Source: Litchfieldella qijiaojingensis (GTDB taxonomy: Bacteria > Pseudomonadota > Gammaproteobacteria > Pseudomonadales > Halomonadaceae). From it: DNA of 64,000 nt. This document shows, piece after piece, positions 51,488-60,567 of this stretch. Location of the stretch: assembly GCF_014651875.1 (NCBI RefSeq), contig NZ_BMXS01000005.1, positions 62,001-126,000 on the forward strand, written 5' to 3'. Within the stretch, counting starts at the first letter, position 1; each line of letters opens with the position of its first letter. Below the pieces are notes generated by a model. The model was not told the DNA's origin. It did not search any database and saw nothing but the letters and a program-made list of their open reading frames with translations. Both the position numbers and the translations under genes were made by a program.

Positions 51488-53503
51488 TCAGCCGCTGGCG
51501 GCAGCGGCACTCGACTCGCGACGGTGGACCAACCAGTTGCCGCCGAGGGTCAACAGCATGACCACGACACCAGCAGCCTCCACTATCAGGTCAGGATAGA
51601 ACACCGCCACGATGGCCGGCACGGTGACCAGACGGGGCAGCCACGACATGCGCGTGAATAGATAGCCCTCCAGAACCGCTGCGAATGCCCCCAGTGCCAG
51701 CAGGGCAATGAACGCATTCCAGATCACGACGGGGACCGGTCCACCGATGATGATCTCGGGGTTGAACACCATGAACAGCGGGATCAGATACAGTCCCTTG
51801 GCGAACTTCCAGGCCTGGAAACCGGTTTCCATGGGTTTGCTGCCAGCAACCGCTGCACCGGCGAAACCGGCCAAAGCAATGGGTGGCGTAACATTGGAAT
51901 CCTGGGAATACCAGAACACCACCAGGTGAGCGATCAGCAGTGGCACGCCGAACTCGGAGGTCAGCGCCGGCCCGACCAGAACGATCAACACGATATAACT
52001 CGCGGTGACCGGCAACCCCATGCCCAGGATCAGACTCGCCAGCAATACCATCAGCAGCGCCAGCACCAGATTGCCGCCGGAGAAGGCCAACATCATCGCC
52101 GAAAACTTGAGTCCCAAGCCGGTCAACCCGACCACACCGACGATGATCCCCGCCACCGCACAGGCCATGGACACCGCCACTGCATTGCGCGCGCCAAGCT
52201 CCAGCCCTTCCACCAGCTTGTGGAATCCGGCCCAGACCACACGGCGAATACTAGCCAAGGTGACCTTCTCCCCCTGTTGCGGCGCAATGAACAGGAACCA
52301 GATGGTATAGCGCAGCACAGCCACGACGATCATCGAGATCACCGCATAGAAGCCGACCCGCATCGGCGACATGTGCATCACCAGCAACCAGATCAGTACC
52401 GCCAGCGGCAACAGGAAGTGCCAGCCCTGGCGCATCACGTCGCGCACCTGCGGCAGCTCCGAGCGTGCCATGCCCTGCATGCCCTGTTTCAGGGCAATGA
52501 TATGCACGAACAGGTACACCGTGGCGAAGTACATGATGGCCGGCAGGATGCTGACCTTGACCACATCCAGGTATGGCGTGTTGGTGTACTCGGCGATCAG
52601 GAAGGCACCGGCACCCATCAACGGTGGGGTGATCTGCCCCCCGGTGGAGGCTGCCGCTTCGATGCCACCGGCCTGATGGGGCTTGTAACCCAAGCGCTTC
52701 ATCAACGGAATGGTGAAGGCCCCGGTGGTCACCACGTTGGCGATGGCACTGCCGGAGATCGAGCCCATGCCCGCGGAAGCGAGTACCGCGGCCTTTGCCG
52801 GTCCGCCACGCTGACGCCCGGTGGCGGCATATGCCAGGTCGATGAAGAACTTGCCGGCACCGGTACTCTCCAGGAAGGCACCGAACAGCACGAAGACGAA
52901 GATATAGGTGGCCGCCACGCCCATCGGCAAGCCGAAAATACCTTCCTGCCCCAGATACAACTGTCCTACCAGACGGTCGAGGTTGTAACCGCGATGCTCC
53001 ATGATCCCCGGCATGAAATTGCCCAGCCAAGGCAATTCGCCACGCGGTCCAGCGAAGGCATACAGGATGGCCAGGACACCGATCACCGTCATCCCCAGCC
53101 CCACGGCGCGACGACTGGCTTCCAGTACCGTGGCCGTGGCGATGCAACCGATCACGATGTCGGTCTGACTCCAGAACCCGGCCCGGCCGATGATGTCATC
53201 GAGGAAGACCACCATGTAGCCGCCGGTGGTCACCGCTCCGGCGAAGAACAAGAGATCGATGACGCCGCCGACCAGGCCACGTTTTCGATGCGGCCCGAAC
53301 ACCGGAAACATCAGGAAAGCCAGCATCATGATCAGCGCCAGGTGAATGCTGCGCTGATAGAACAGACCCAGCGGCTGGATACCGGCCGAGTAGAGTTGGA
53401 ACAGCGATAACCCCACCGCTACCAGGGTGATCAACCAAAGAATGGGGCGGGAATGCTTGGCTTGACTCCCGGGAATGATAGGCGACGCTGCTGGCTCGCT
53501 CAT
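51488..53503 (-). CDS. TRAP transporter permease, fused 4TM/12TM (TAXI type)
   Basis: A 671-residue membrane protein in which the small (DctQ-like) and large (DctM-like) TRAP subunits are one chain, the arrangement that accompanies TAXI binding proteins. About 17-18 helices are predicted. The DctM part carries AGMGSISGSAIANVVTTGAFTIP near residue 265 and ASTGGQITPPLMGAGAFLIAEYT near 315, and ILGMGLPVTASYI near 505. The ATG at 53503 (MSEPAAS) has GAGG upstream and lies seven bases after the DUF1850 stop. Confidence 0.9.
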   Translation of the reverse strand: MSEPAASPIIPGSQAKHSRPILWLITLVAVGLSLFQLYSAGIQPLGLFYQRSIHLALIMMLAFLMFPVFGPHRKRGLVGGVIDLLFFAGAVTTGGYMVVFLDDIIGRAGFWSQTDIVIGCIATATVLEASRRAVGLGMTVIGVLAILYAFAGPRGELPWLGNFMPGIMEHRGYNLDRLVGQLYLGQEGIFGLPMGVAATYIFVFVLFGAFLESTGAGKFFIDLAYAATGRQRGGPAKAAVLASAGMGSISGSAIANVVTTGAFTIPLMKRLGYKPHQAGGIEAAASTGGQITPPLMGAGAFLIAEYTNTPYLDVVKVSILPAIMYFATVYLFVHIIALKQGMQGMARSELPQVRDVMRQGWHFLLPLAVLIWLLVMHMSPMRVGFYAVISMIVVAVLRYTIWFLFIAPQQGEKVTLASIRRVVWAGFHKLVEGLELGARNAVAVSMACAVAGIIVGVVGLTGLGLKFSAMMLAFSGGNLVLALLMVLLASLILGMGLPVTASYIVLIVLVGPALTSEFGVPLLIAHLVVFWYSQDSNVTPPIALAGFAGAAVAGSKPMETGFQAWKFAKGLYLIPLFMVFNPEIIIGGPVPVVIWNAFIALLALGAFAAVLEGYLFTRMSWLPRLVTVPAIVAVFYPDLIVEAAGVVVMLLTLGGNWLVHRRESSAAAASG

Positions 53504-53510
53504 ACAGGCC

Positions 53511-54056
53511 TCATTGAGAACTTTCTTGTTCGATACGCAAACTGATCTGCACCCGTTCTCCAGCGGCCAGCTCACTCAGGCTGATCAGGGTATCGCCACT
53601 CTCCAGCCGGTGATTCACTGCAGGCGAGCCGACCCGAAGCAGGTAACGATTATCGGAGACGGGTTCGTCGATGTCTTCGATCCAATAGCCTCCCGCACCA
53701 TCGGAACGTGCTTCGCCACGCCCCAGCACCGGCCCCAGACCGGCGGCGTAATCCGGCTGGTGACTACGCTCGAGCACCATTCGACCATCGCGATTACGAT
53801 AACAGTCGTGGACAGGAAACCCCTCCACCGAGTGGTTCCACACCAGACACCAGCTTTGCCCGGTTGGCATTGGCAAGGACACGATCCGCCGATGGTCGGC
53901 AGTATATACCTCCAGCCTGGTTTGCTCCGCGCCATGGGAAGGCTGGCTTGCCATGGCGTCGGCACTGACCGCTGCCCCGGAGAAGGGCCCCATCGCTAGA
54001 AACGACGACAGGGCGAGCAGCAAGGCCCGCCCTGTCCACGGATTGACAAGAGACAT
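53511..54056 (-). CDS. DUF1850 domain-containing protein of the TRAP-TAXI operon
   Basis: A 181-residue exported protein with a hydrophobic N-terminal segment (GRALLLALSSFLAMGPFSGAAVSA) and the DUF1850 core (SWCLVWNHSVEGFPVHDCYR near residue 65). DUF1850 genes recur between TAXI binding protein and fused permease genes; their function is unknown, possibly a periplasmic accessory subunit. It lies eight bases after the binding protein stop. The start at 54056 has only a weak ribosome site (GCGGA); an upstream in-frame start would overlap that gene. Confidence 0.8.
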   Translation of the reverse strand: MSLVNPWTGRALLLALSSFLAMGPFSGAAVSADAMASQPSHGAEQTRLEVYTADHRRIVSLPMPTGQSWCLVWNHSVEGFPVHDCYRNRDGRMVLERSHQPDYAAGLGPVLGRGEARSDGAGGYWIEDIDEPVSDNRYLLRVGSPAVNHRLESGDTLISLSELAAGERVQISLRIEQESSQ

Positions 54057-54063
54057 TCCGCAA

Positions 54064-55026
54064 TCACGGACGCTGGTGATCGGCCACTTCGGCCCCGACT
54101 TCTTCATAGTAACGCAGGGCACCGGGATGGAAGGGGACCGGCGTGGAGTTGACGCTGAATTCCACGGTGGTGTCGTTGGCGGCGGGATGGATGGCGATCA
54201 GTTCATCGGTCTGTTCGAACAGGACCTTGGTGACCTGATAGGCCAGTTCCTCATCCATGCTGGCATCGACCACCAGCACATTGGGAACACTGATGGTTTG
54301 CGCCGGCTCGTCCATGCCCTCGTAAAGGCCGGCACGCAGCTCATAGGCAGCGAACACCGGTTCCACTTCCCTGGCATTGGCGACTTCCTCGTCGGTCAGG
54401 CCGATCATGCGAATGTCACGCGTAGTGGCCAGGTTGAGGATCGAACTGGTGGGCGGGCCCACGCTCCAGAAGCCGGCGTCGATATCGCCATCGCGAATGG
54501 CGTCCGCCGTCTCGTTGAAGTTGAGGCGTTGGGGAGTGAAGTCATCGTAGGTGATACCGTTGGCTTCGAGCAGCGCGCGGGCATTGAGTTCGGTACCGCT
54601 GCCCGGAGCCCCCACCGAAACGCGCTTGCCCTTGAGGTCCTGAAGGGATTCGATGCCCGAATCGGCCAGAGTGACGATCTGCACCGCATTGGGGTAGATG
54701 GAAGCGAGAGCACGAGTATCGGGGAGCTGGCGCCCTTCGAAGTCGCCGGTACCGGAATAGGCCTGGTGGACCGTATCGGCCAGGGCCAGGGCGATGTCGG
54801 AGTCGCCGCGATAGATCAGCCCCATGTTTTCGACCGAGGCACCGGTCACTTCGGCCACGGCACTGTAACCTTCGATATGGTTGTTGATCAGTTCGGCCAG
54901 ACCGCCCCCGTAGGGATAATAGGTGCCACCGGTGCCGCCCGTGGCGATGGAGAGCTGTTGCTGAGCCATGGTGGCGGGAGCCGCGGCGATCAGGGATGCC
55001 GCTATGGCGTACTTGAGCATTCGCAT
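54064..55026 (-). CDS. TAXI family TRAP transporter substrate-binding protein
   Basis: A 320-residue periplasmic protein with signal peptide MRMLKYAIAASLIAAAPATMAQ and the family opening SIATGGTGGTYYPYGGGLA. The body includes VGAPGSGTELNARALLEANG near residue 140 and DAGFWSVGPPTSSILNLA near 182. Characterised TAXI proteins bind glutamate or 2-oxoglutarate-like ligands, but substrate here is unknown. It is the first gene of a three-gene operon. Confidence 0.9.
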   Translation of the reverse strand: MRMLKYAIAASLIAAAPATMAQQQLSIATGGTGGTYYPYGGGLAELINNHIEGYSAVAEVTGASVENMGLIYRGDSDIALALADTVHQAYSGTGDFEGRQLPDTRALASIYPNAVQIVTLADSGIESLQDLKGKRVSVGAPGSGTELNARALLEANGITYDDFTPQRLNFNETADAIRDGDIDAGFWSVGPPTSSILNLATTRDIRMIGLTDEEVANAREVEPVFAAYELRAGLYEGMDEPAQTISVPNVLVVDASMDEELAYQVTKVLFEQTDELIAIHPAANDTTVEFSVNSTPVPFHPGALRYYEEVGAEVADHQRP

Positions 55027-55195
55027 CTACGTTCCTCCGGTCAGTTATCTGACGTTGTTATTGCGTCCTCGACTACCCTGCAGCATGCCCCCGTTGAAAA
55101 CTAGCATGCCAATTCGAATTCCAATGACTGGACCAATTTCTACATTTTGCCAAAACATCTTCAACAAAGACTTTCGTCTTAAGGACTTACAGTAC

Positions 55196-55735
55196 TTATC
55201 GATCGCCCTTGAGCCATGTGAGGGCCAGCTCATGCTGCCCCTCGGCATCGGTGACGAACACGCTGTCCTCACTGATCATCACCGCCCAGTCGATACTGCG
55301 CGGCAATTCCCGAGATAGCTCGGACAGTTCTTGCGCCGGCAACGCCACGACATTCACGTTGTCCAGGGTACCTAGCGCGGGAAACACCTTGGTTTCCCAC
55401 ATTCGTCTATCGCCGTACACCAGCAGCGACACTCGCTCGGCACGCCGCGAACACCAGACCAACCGATCGCTGTCCGGCTGGCCGACCTCGACCCAATGCA
55501 GCACCCGACCGTCGAGGCTCTTTTGCCATAATGCCGCCTCGTCGACATTGGAAAGACCGCGCCCGAAGACCAGCGACTCGTCGTACCATAGGACAAGCGC
55601 CAACAGGCGAGCCGCCAGACGCTCTTCGGTTTCCGACGGATGACGCGCCATGGTAAAGCGCAGGGTTTCATAGATATCCCGGTCCAGATCGGTGAGGTTG
55701 AGTTCGACCTTGTAGGGCGTCGCGCTGAGAGCCAT
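55196..55735 (-). CDS. yaeQ: YaeQ family protein
   Basis: A 179-residue cytoplasmic protein with a clear YaeQ sequence: start MALSATPYKVELNLTDLDRDIYETLRF, then RHPSETEERLAARLLALVLWYDESLVFGRGLS and the C-terminal ALTWLKGDR. The fold is PD-(D/E)xK nuclease-like; the biological role is not established. It is transcribed alone; 169 bases separate it from the TAXI gene. Confidence 0.88.
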   Translation of the reverse strand: MALSATPYKVELNLTDLDRDIYETLRFTMARHPSETEERLAARLLALVLWYDESLVFGRGLSNVDEAALWQKSLDGRVLHWVEVGQPDSDRLVWCSRRAERVSLLVYGDRRMWETKVFPALGTLDNVNVVALPAQELSELSRELPRSIDWAVMISEDSVFVTDAEGQHELALTWLKGDR

Positions 55736-55932
55736 GATGGCATCCTAGTCCAGAGGGAGAAGTCGCAGTCTACCCTGACCAGCGTAGCGGAACGATATCC
55801 TGGGAAACACTGGATGAATGCCGTCGAATCCGAGACGCTCGACGGTCACAAAAATTTCCTCGACTCGACACTGGCAGAACGTGCAAAAACCTTGCATGCT
55901 GTCGTTATCGCAAGCCAAGCCAATGGAGCCTC

Positions 55933-56214
55933 ATGAGCACGGCACGATTAACGACCGGTTGGGATGCCCGAGAATCTGCCCGCATGGCACCCGACCTGGA
56001 CGTAAGGGAACTGGAAAAGCGCAGCCGCCTGATGCGCGTCGTGGCCCGGCGCATTGCCCTTTCGGAACTGGGCAATCGAGAAATCGCCCAACGCGCCGGC
56101 ATCCCCCCACAACGGCTCAGCGACTTGCTGGCCGGCAAGATCGAACAATTTTCGGTCGATGAACTACAGGCATTGCGAGACAGCGTAGAAGACGACTCCT
56201 CCACGCCGCCTTGA
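55933..56214 (+). CDS. Small XRE-type HTH protein, orphan antitoxin-like
   Basis: A 93-residue protein; residues 30-80 form a helix-turn-helix like those of HigA-type antitoxins (LGNREIAQRAGIPPQRLSDLLAGKIEQFSVDELQAL). GGAG is well placed for the ATG. No toxin gene is beside it: the flanks are yaeQ and the convergent egtD. It may be a solitary regulator. Confidence 0.72.
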   Translation: MSTARLTTGWDARESARMAPDLDVRELEKRSRLMRVVARRIALSELGNREIAQRAGIPPQRLSDLLAGKIEQFSVDELQALRDSVEDDSSTPP

Positions 56215-56223
56215 GGTCGAGCC

Positions 56224-57186
56224 TCAGGGAGTCGACAGGTAATGCACACTGAATAGCTGCCGTGGGTCGGTCCATACTGCCGTGGGCATATAACCGGCCC
56301 GCCGTGCCAGCGCCTGGAATCCCTCGATGCTGTATTTGCAGGAATTCTCGGTATGCAGCCTTTCCCCCTCCTCCAGGGGGAAACGCCATTCCTTCAGCCG
56401 GAGGGTCTGCCGGCAGCGACTGACCAGATGCATTTCGATGCGTGACTCGGCCTCGTTGTAGAAGGCCAGATGGTCGAAGTTCGCCGGCTCTACCTCGACT
56501 CCCAACTCATGACGCAGGCGCTGCAGCAGATTCAGATTGAAGGCGGCCGTGATCCCGGCGGCATCGTTGTAGGCAGCCTCGAGCACGGCTCGGTCCTTGA
56601 TCAGGTCGACCCCGATCAGCACTCCGCTGTCGGGCGGCAGTATCTGGCGCAAGTGGGCAAGAAAGGCCTGTGCCGCGGATGGCTCGAAGTTGCCGATACT
56701 GGAGCCGGGGAAGAAGGCCACGCTACGTTGCCCGGCAACGCCTTCGGGCAAGGCCAGGCGGCGCGAGAAATCGGCCCACGCAGCATGCACCTCGAGCCAA
56801 GGGTAGTCGGCGGCCAGCCGGCGCGTGCTCTCGAGCAGGAACTCGCGCGAGATATCGACACCCAGGTAACGGCTGGGCCGCATCGCTTCGAGCAGCAACC
56901 GGACCTTGCGGCTGGCACCGCTACCGAGCTCGACCAGCAGCGAGTCGGGGCCCACCAAGGCGGCGATCTCGTCGCTGGCGTCGGCCAGGATATGTTCCTC
57001 GGTGCATGTCAGGTAGTACTCTGGCTGTTGGCAGATACGTTCGAATAGCAGTGAGCCGGGGCGGTCATAGAAGAATTTCGGTGACAGCGACTTGGGCCGA
57101 GCACTTAGGCCAGCGACCACGGCATCGCGAAACGACGTATGCGAATCGGCCACATGCTGGTCGTGAAAGCGGACCGCCTGGTTCAT
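56224..57186 (-). CDS. egtD: L-histidine N-alpha-methyltransferase (hercynine synthase)
   Basis: A 320-residue SAM-dependent methyltransferase that trimethylates histidine to hercynine. The EgtD pattern is clear: PKSLSPKFFYDRPGSLLFERICQQPEYYLTCTEE near residue 32, SAM loop LVELGSGASRK near 84, FFPGSSIGNFEP near 158 and the substrate-binding YNDAAGITAAFNLNLLQRL near 212. It stands divergently from senC with a 57-base gap. Hercynine is the acceptor for both ergothioneine and selenoneine synthesis, and a SenA-like enzyme is encoded close by. Confidence 0.92.
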   Translation of the reverse strand: MNQAVRFHDQHVADSHTSFRDAVVAGLSARPKSLSPKFFYDRPGSLLFERICQQPEYYLTCTEEHILADASDEIAALVGPDSLLVELGSGASRKVRLLLEAMRPSRYLGVDISREFLLESTRRLAADYPWLEVHAAWADFSRRLALPEGVAGQRSVAFFPGSSIGNFEPSAAQAFLAHLRQILPPDSGVLIGVDLIKDRAVLEAAYNDAAGITAAFNLNLLQRLRHELGVEVEPANFDHLAFYNEAESRIEMHLVSRCRQTLRLKEWRFPLEEGERLHTENSCKYSIEGFQALARRAGYMPTAVWTDPRQLFSVHYLSTP

Positions 57187-57243
57187 GGCATATCCTCATG
57201 GGTGACGGAGTGCACTTCCATTCAACCTAGAGAGAGTTTCCTC

Positions 57244-59559
57244 ATGCAGCAACCGGATTCGCCGGTATTGAGAGATATCGTGCTTGTCGGTGGCGGCCAT
57301 AGCCATGTCGGAGTGCTCAAGCGCTTCGCCATGCATCCCGAACCCGGCGTGAGGCTGACCCTGATCTGTCGCGATACCCATACGCCCTATTCCGGCATGC
57401 TGCCAGGTTATATCGCCGGCCATTACACCTTCGATGAGGTGCACATCGACCTGCGCCGACTGGCGGAATTCGCTGGCGCCCGCTTCTTTGGCGACGAAGC
57501 GGTGGGGATCGACCATGCAGGGCAAAAAGTGCTGTGCCGTTCACGTCCCCCGGTGCCTTATGACCGGCTGTCGATCAATATCGGCTCGACGCCCCGGGTC
57601 GGCCAGGTCGAGGGCGCGGACGAGCATGCGGTGCCGGTCAAGCCGATCCACCGCTTCAACGACCGCTGGCGGACACTGCTCGAGCGAGTCAAGTGCCACC
57701 TCGGTACCACCCGCATCGCGGTGGTCGGCGGTGGCGCGGGAGGCGTCGAACTGCTGCTGGCCATGCACTACCGCCTTCGCAAGGAGCTGGTGGCACTGGG
57801 GCGTGACCCGGAGGAACTGGTTTTCCAGTTATTCACGCGCAGCACGCAAATCCTGCCGACCCACAATGCCCGCGTGCGGGCATATTTCGAGCGAGTTCTG
57901 AGCCGACGCGGCATCGAGGTGCATACCGCGACCGAAGTGGACAGGGTAGCCACGGGGCGGCTCCGCTGCTCCCAGGGTCGATGGCATGGCGTCGACGAGA
58001 TCGTCTGGGTGACCGATGCCGGTGGTGCCGCCTGGCTGCGCGATACCCGCCTGGCCCTCGATGCGGAGGGCTTCATCCAGGTCGACGAGACTCTTCGCTC
58101 GGTGAGCGACCCCAATATCTTCGCCGCCGGCGACATCGCCAACCAGGTCGACCATCCCCGCGAGAAGGCCGGGGTTTTCGCCGTCCGTCAAGGCCGCCCG
58201 CTCGCCGACAATCTGCGTGCGGCCGTTACCGGCCGCGCCCTCAAGCCTTATCGCCCGCAAAAGCGCTGGCTGGCGCTGATCAGCACCGGCGACCGCCATG
58301 CCGTGGCCTCGCGAGGCACCCTATTCCTCGCCGGCGACTGGGTATGGCGCTGGAAGGACTGGATCGACCGTCGTTTCATGGCCAAGTTCAACGATCTGCC
58401 CGCGATGGAGGAAGACGCGGGCAAGAAGGCCGCCACCGCGAGCCGGATAACATTGAACGACGAGGAAAGCGCGCAGGCGATCTCGGCGCTGGCCATGCGC
58501 TGCGGCGGCTGTGGCGCCAAGGTCGGTGCCTCGGTGCTGTCGCGTGCCCTGTCGACGCTCGAACCCACCTCGCGCGACGAAGTGCTTGTCGGCCTGCATG
58601 CCCCCGACGATGCGGCGGTGGTACGGGTCCCTCCTGGCAAGGCCATGGTGCATAGCGTGGATTTCTTCCGCGCCTTCATCGATGACCCTTATGTGTTTGG
58701 CAAGGTCGCCGCCAACCACGCCTTGGGCGATATCTTCGCCATGGGTGCCGAGGCACAGACCGCCACGGCCGTGGCCACGGTACCCCAGGGGCTGGAAGCC
58801 AAGGTCGAGGACACTGTCTTCCAGATGATGAGCGGCGCGCTGGAAGTACTCAACGAGGCCGACTGTACCCTGGTCGGCGGCCATACCGGCGAAGGCCGGG
58901 AGCTGGCGCTGGGTTTTGCCGTCAATGGCTTGATCGAGGCCGATGGCGATACCGCGCTGCGCAAGGGGGGCATGCGCCCCGGTGACATGCTCATCCTCAC
59001 CAAGCCCATCGGTACCGGCACCCTGTTCGCTGCCCACGCTCGCCTGGCCGCCCGGGGTCGCTGGATCGACGCGGCGCTCGCCGCGATGTGTCAGTCCAAT
59101 CGCCTCGCTGCCCAGTGCCTGCGCGAACACGGCGCCACCGCCTGTACCGATCTCACTGGTTTCGGTTTGCTGGGGCATCTGGTTGAAATGACCCGACCCT
59201 CGAACGTCGACGCCGAACTCGACCTTGCCGCACTGCCGTTGCTCGAGGGCGCAGAGGAAACCGTCGCCGCCGGTATCCTGAGCTCTCTGCAACCGGCCAA
59301 CGTGCGGCTACGCCGAGCCCTGCGCAATCAGGCGCAATGGATCGATCATCCGCGCTACCCGCTGCTGTTCGACCCCCAGACCGCGGGCGGCCTGCTGGCC
59401 AGCGTGCCGGCGGACCGCGCCACGGACTGCCTGAACGCCCTGCGAGCGCTGGGCTATACCCGGGCAGCGATCATCGGCCGGGTATGTGAGGAGAGCGAGG
59501 CACTGGAACCCATCATTCTCAAGTCATCCGTACTTGGGCAATCCGTGCTTGACAGTTGA
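57244..59559 (+). CDS. senC: Selenophosphate synthase fused to an NDH-2-like flavoprotein (SenC/SelD)
   Basis: A 771-residue two-domain protein. Residues 1-385 are a pyridine nucleotide-disulfide oxidoreductase with FAD motif VLVGGGHSHVGVL and NAD motif VVGGGAGGVELL; residues 415-771 are a full SelD domain with the catalytic Cys and Lys in RCGGCGAKVGAS near 420, DDAAVV, and GGHTGEGRELALGF near 540. SelD makes selenophosphate from selenide and ATP; the flavoprotein half may reduce selenium to selenide (inference). The ATG at 57244 fits the ribosome site and family start. As no selA, selB or ybbB gene is seen here, it probably serves the adjacent senB and senA. Confidence 0.88.
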   Translation: MQQPDSPVLRDIVLVGGGHSHVGVLKRFAMHPEPGVRLTLICRDTHTPYSGMLPGYIAGHYTFDEVHIDLRRLAEFAGARFFGDEAVGIDHAGQKVLCRSRPPVPYDRLSINIGSTPRVGQVEGADEHAVPVKPIHRFNDRWRTLLERVKCHLGTTRIAVVGGGAGGVELLLAMHYRLRKELVALGRDPEELVFQLFTRSTQILPTHNARVRAYFERVLSRRGIEVHTATEVDRVATGRLRCSQGRWHGVDEIVWVTDAGGAAWLRDTRLALDAEGFIQVDETLRSVSDPNIFAAGDIANQVDHPREKAGVFAVRQGRPLADNLRAAVTGRALKPYRPQKRWLALISTGDRHAVASRGTLFLAGDWVWRWKDWIDRRFMAKFNDLPAMEEDAGKKAATASRITLNDEESAQAISALAMRCGGCGAKVGASVLSRALSTLEPTSRDEVLVGLHAPDDAAVVRVPPGKAMVHSVDFFRAFIDDPYVFGKVAANHALGDIFAMGAEAQTATAVATVPQGLEAKVEDTVFQMMSGALEVLNEADCTLVGGHTGEGRELALGFAVNGLIEADGDTALRKGGMRPGDMLILTKPIGTGTLFAAHARLAARGRWIDAALAAMCQSNRLAAQCLREHGATACTDLTGFGLLGHLVEMTRPSNVDAELDLAALPLLEGAEETVAAGILSSLQPANVRLRRALRNQAQWIDHPRYPLLFDPQTAGGLLASVPADRATDCLNALRALGYTRAAIIGRVCEESEALEPIILKSSVLGQSVLDS

Positions 59560-60541
59560 GCCCACAGGCGGCCATGACACGCGCCAGGGCATCGCGCTCG
59601 GCCTCGGGACGAAACGAGGGCGCTCGCGCCAGAACCTGTTCGCGCAAGGCGGCAACGAAGGCTGGGTCGCGCTCGACACGCAACAGGCAACGGCGCAGGG
59701 CCTCGGTGTCAGCGACGGGGAAATAGCCCGGATAGTCGTCGCCCAGTAGCCCTCGGTTGCCGGGGATATCCGAGGCTATGACGGGCAAGCCGGCCACGCA
59801 GGCCTCGCTGACCACATTGGCGCCACCTTCCATCCGCGAACTGATCACCATCAGCCGCGCCCGTGCCATCCATTGGCGCACCCGCCAGTGGGGCAGGTCG
59901 CCATACCACCGATAGCGGGAGTTGCATGCCATCTCCTCGCGAGCCGCATGTGCCCACTCGACACTGTAGGCACGACCCATTTGAACCACACGCAACCGCG
60001 AGTCAGAGGGCAAGTCGCGTACGGCCAGCGCCGCTCGCAGCGAGTCCTTCTCCTCGCGCAGATGGCCGGCGACCAGAATCTCGAAGTACCGCCTGCCGGG
60101 CCCCGGCGCACCAGGCGGCAGAGGCAACGCCGATTGCAGCACCGTATGCAGGCGCGAACGAAAGCGCGGCGGAATATCGTCGGCGATAGCGGCATGCAGG
60201 CCAACCAATGCCGTGGCATATTCCAGGCTGTCGAGGAACGTCATGGGATGACTATGCTGAAAGCGATAGACGTCCGTGCCGGTCAGGACCACGACCAGCG
60301 GGCACTCGGGAAAGACTTGCCGGCTGGCCCGGATTGCTGCGTGACTGCGCCAGGCATGCAGGGCAATCACGAGGTCCGGCGGCGGATTCGCCAAGTGTGG
60401 CTGCCGGAAGTCCTCGTCCGGCGCTGCGAGCCGCACGCTGCAGCCCAGTTCGCGCAACAATCTCGCCCAGCGCGTCGCCGTGGCTCTATTACCGGCCCGC
60501 GAACCTCGACCGGCCGGGGTAATCAACGCTACCTTCAACAC
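59519..60541 (-). CDS. senB: Selenosugar synthase-like glycosyltransferase (SenB)
   Basis: About 340 residues, a GT-B protein of the family that includes SenB, which joins selenophosphate to a UDP-sugar to give a selenosugar. It opens VALITPAGRGSRAGNRATATRWARLLRELG, a segment typical of this subgroup, with VLTGTDVYRFQH near residue 95 and SRMEGGANVVSEACVAGLPVIASDIPG near 245. AAGGAG is spaced for a GTG start at 60541, or a TTG at 60538. It overlaps the senC 3' end by 41 bases tail to tail and lies 26 bases from the divergent senA. Confidence 0.85.
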   Translation of the reverse strand: MLKVALITPAGRGSRAGNRATATRWARLLRELGCSVRLAAPDEDFRQPHLANPPPDLVIALHAWRSHAAIRASRQVFPECPLVVVLTGTDVYRFQHSHPMTFLDSLEYATALVGLHAAIADDIPPRFRSRLHTVLQSALPLPPGAPGPGRRYFEILVAGHLREEKDSLRAALAVRDLPSDSRLRVVQMGRAYSVEWAHAAREEMACNSRYRWYGDLPHWRVRQWMARARLMVISSRMEGGANVVSEACVAGLPVIASDIPGNRGLLGDDYPGYFPVADTEALRRCLLRVERDPAFVAALREQVLARAPSFRPEAERDALARVMAACGLNCQARIAQVRMT

Positions 60542-60567
60542 AGTCCACACTCCTTGATGAGGTCGGC

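Noticed and set aside
51926-53410. 494-codon open frame on the plus strand
   Set aside because: It is fully antisense to the fused TRAP permease and its translation is low-complexity and rich in His, Gln and Arg, as expected of a shadow of a GC-rich membrane protein gene.
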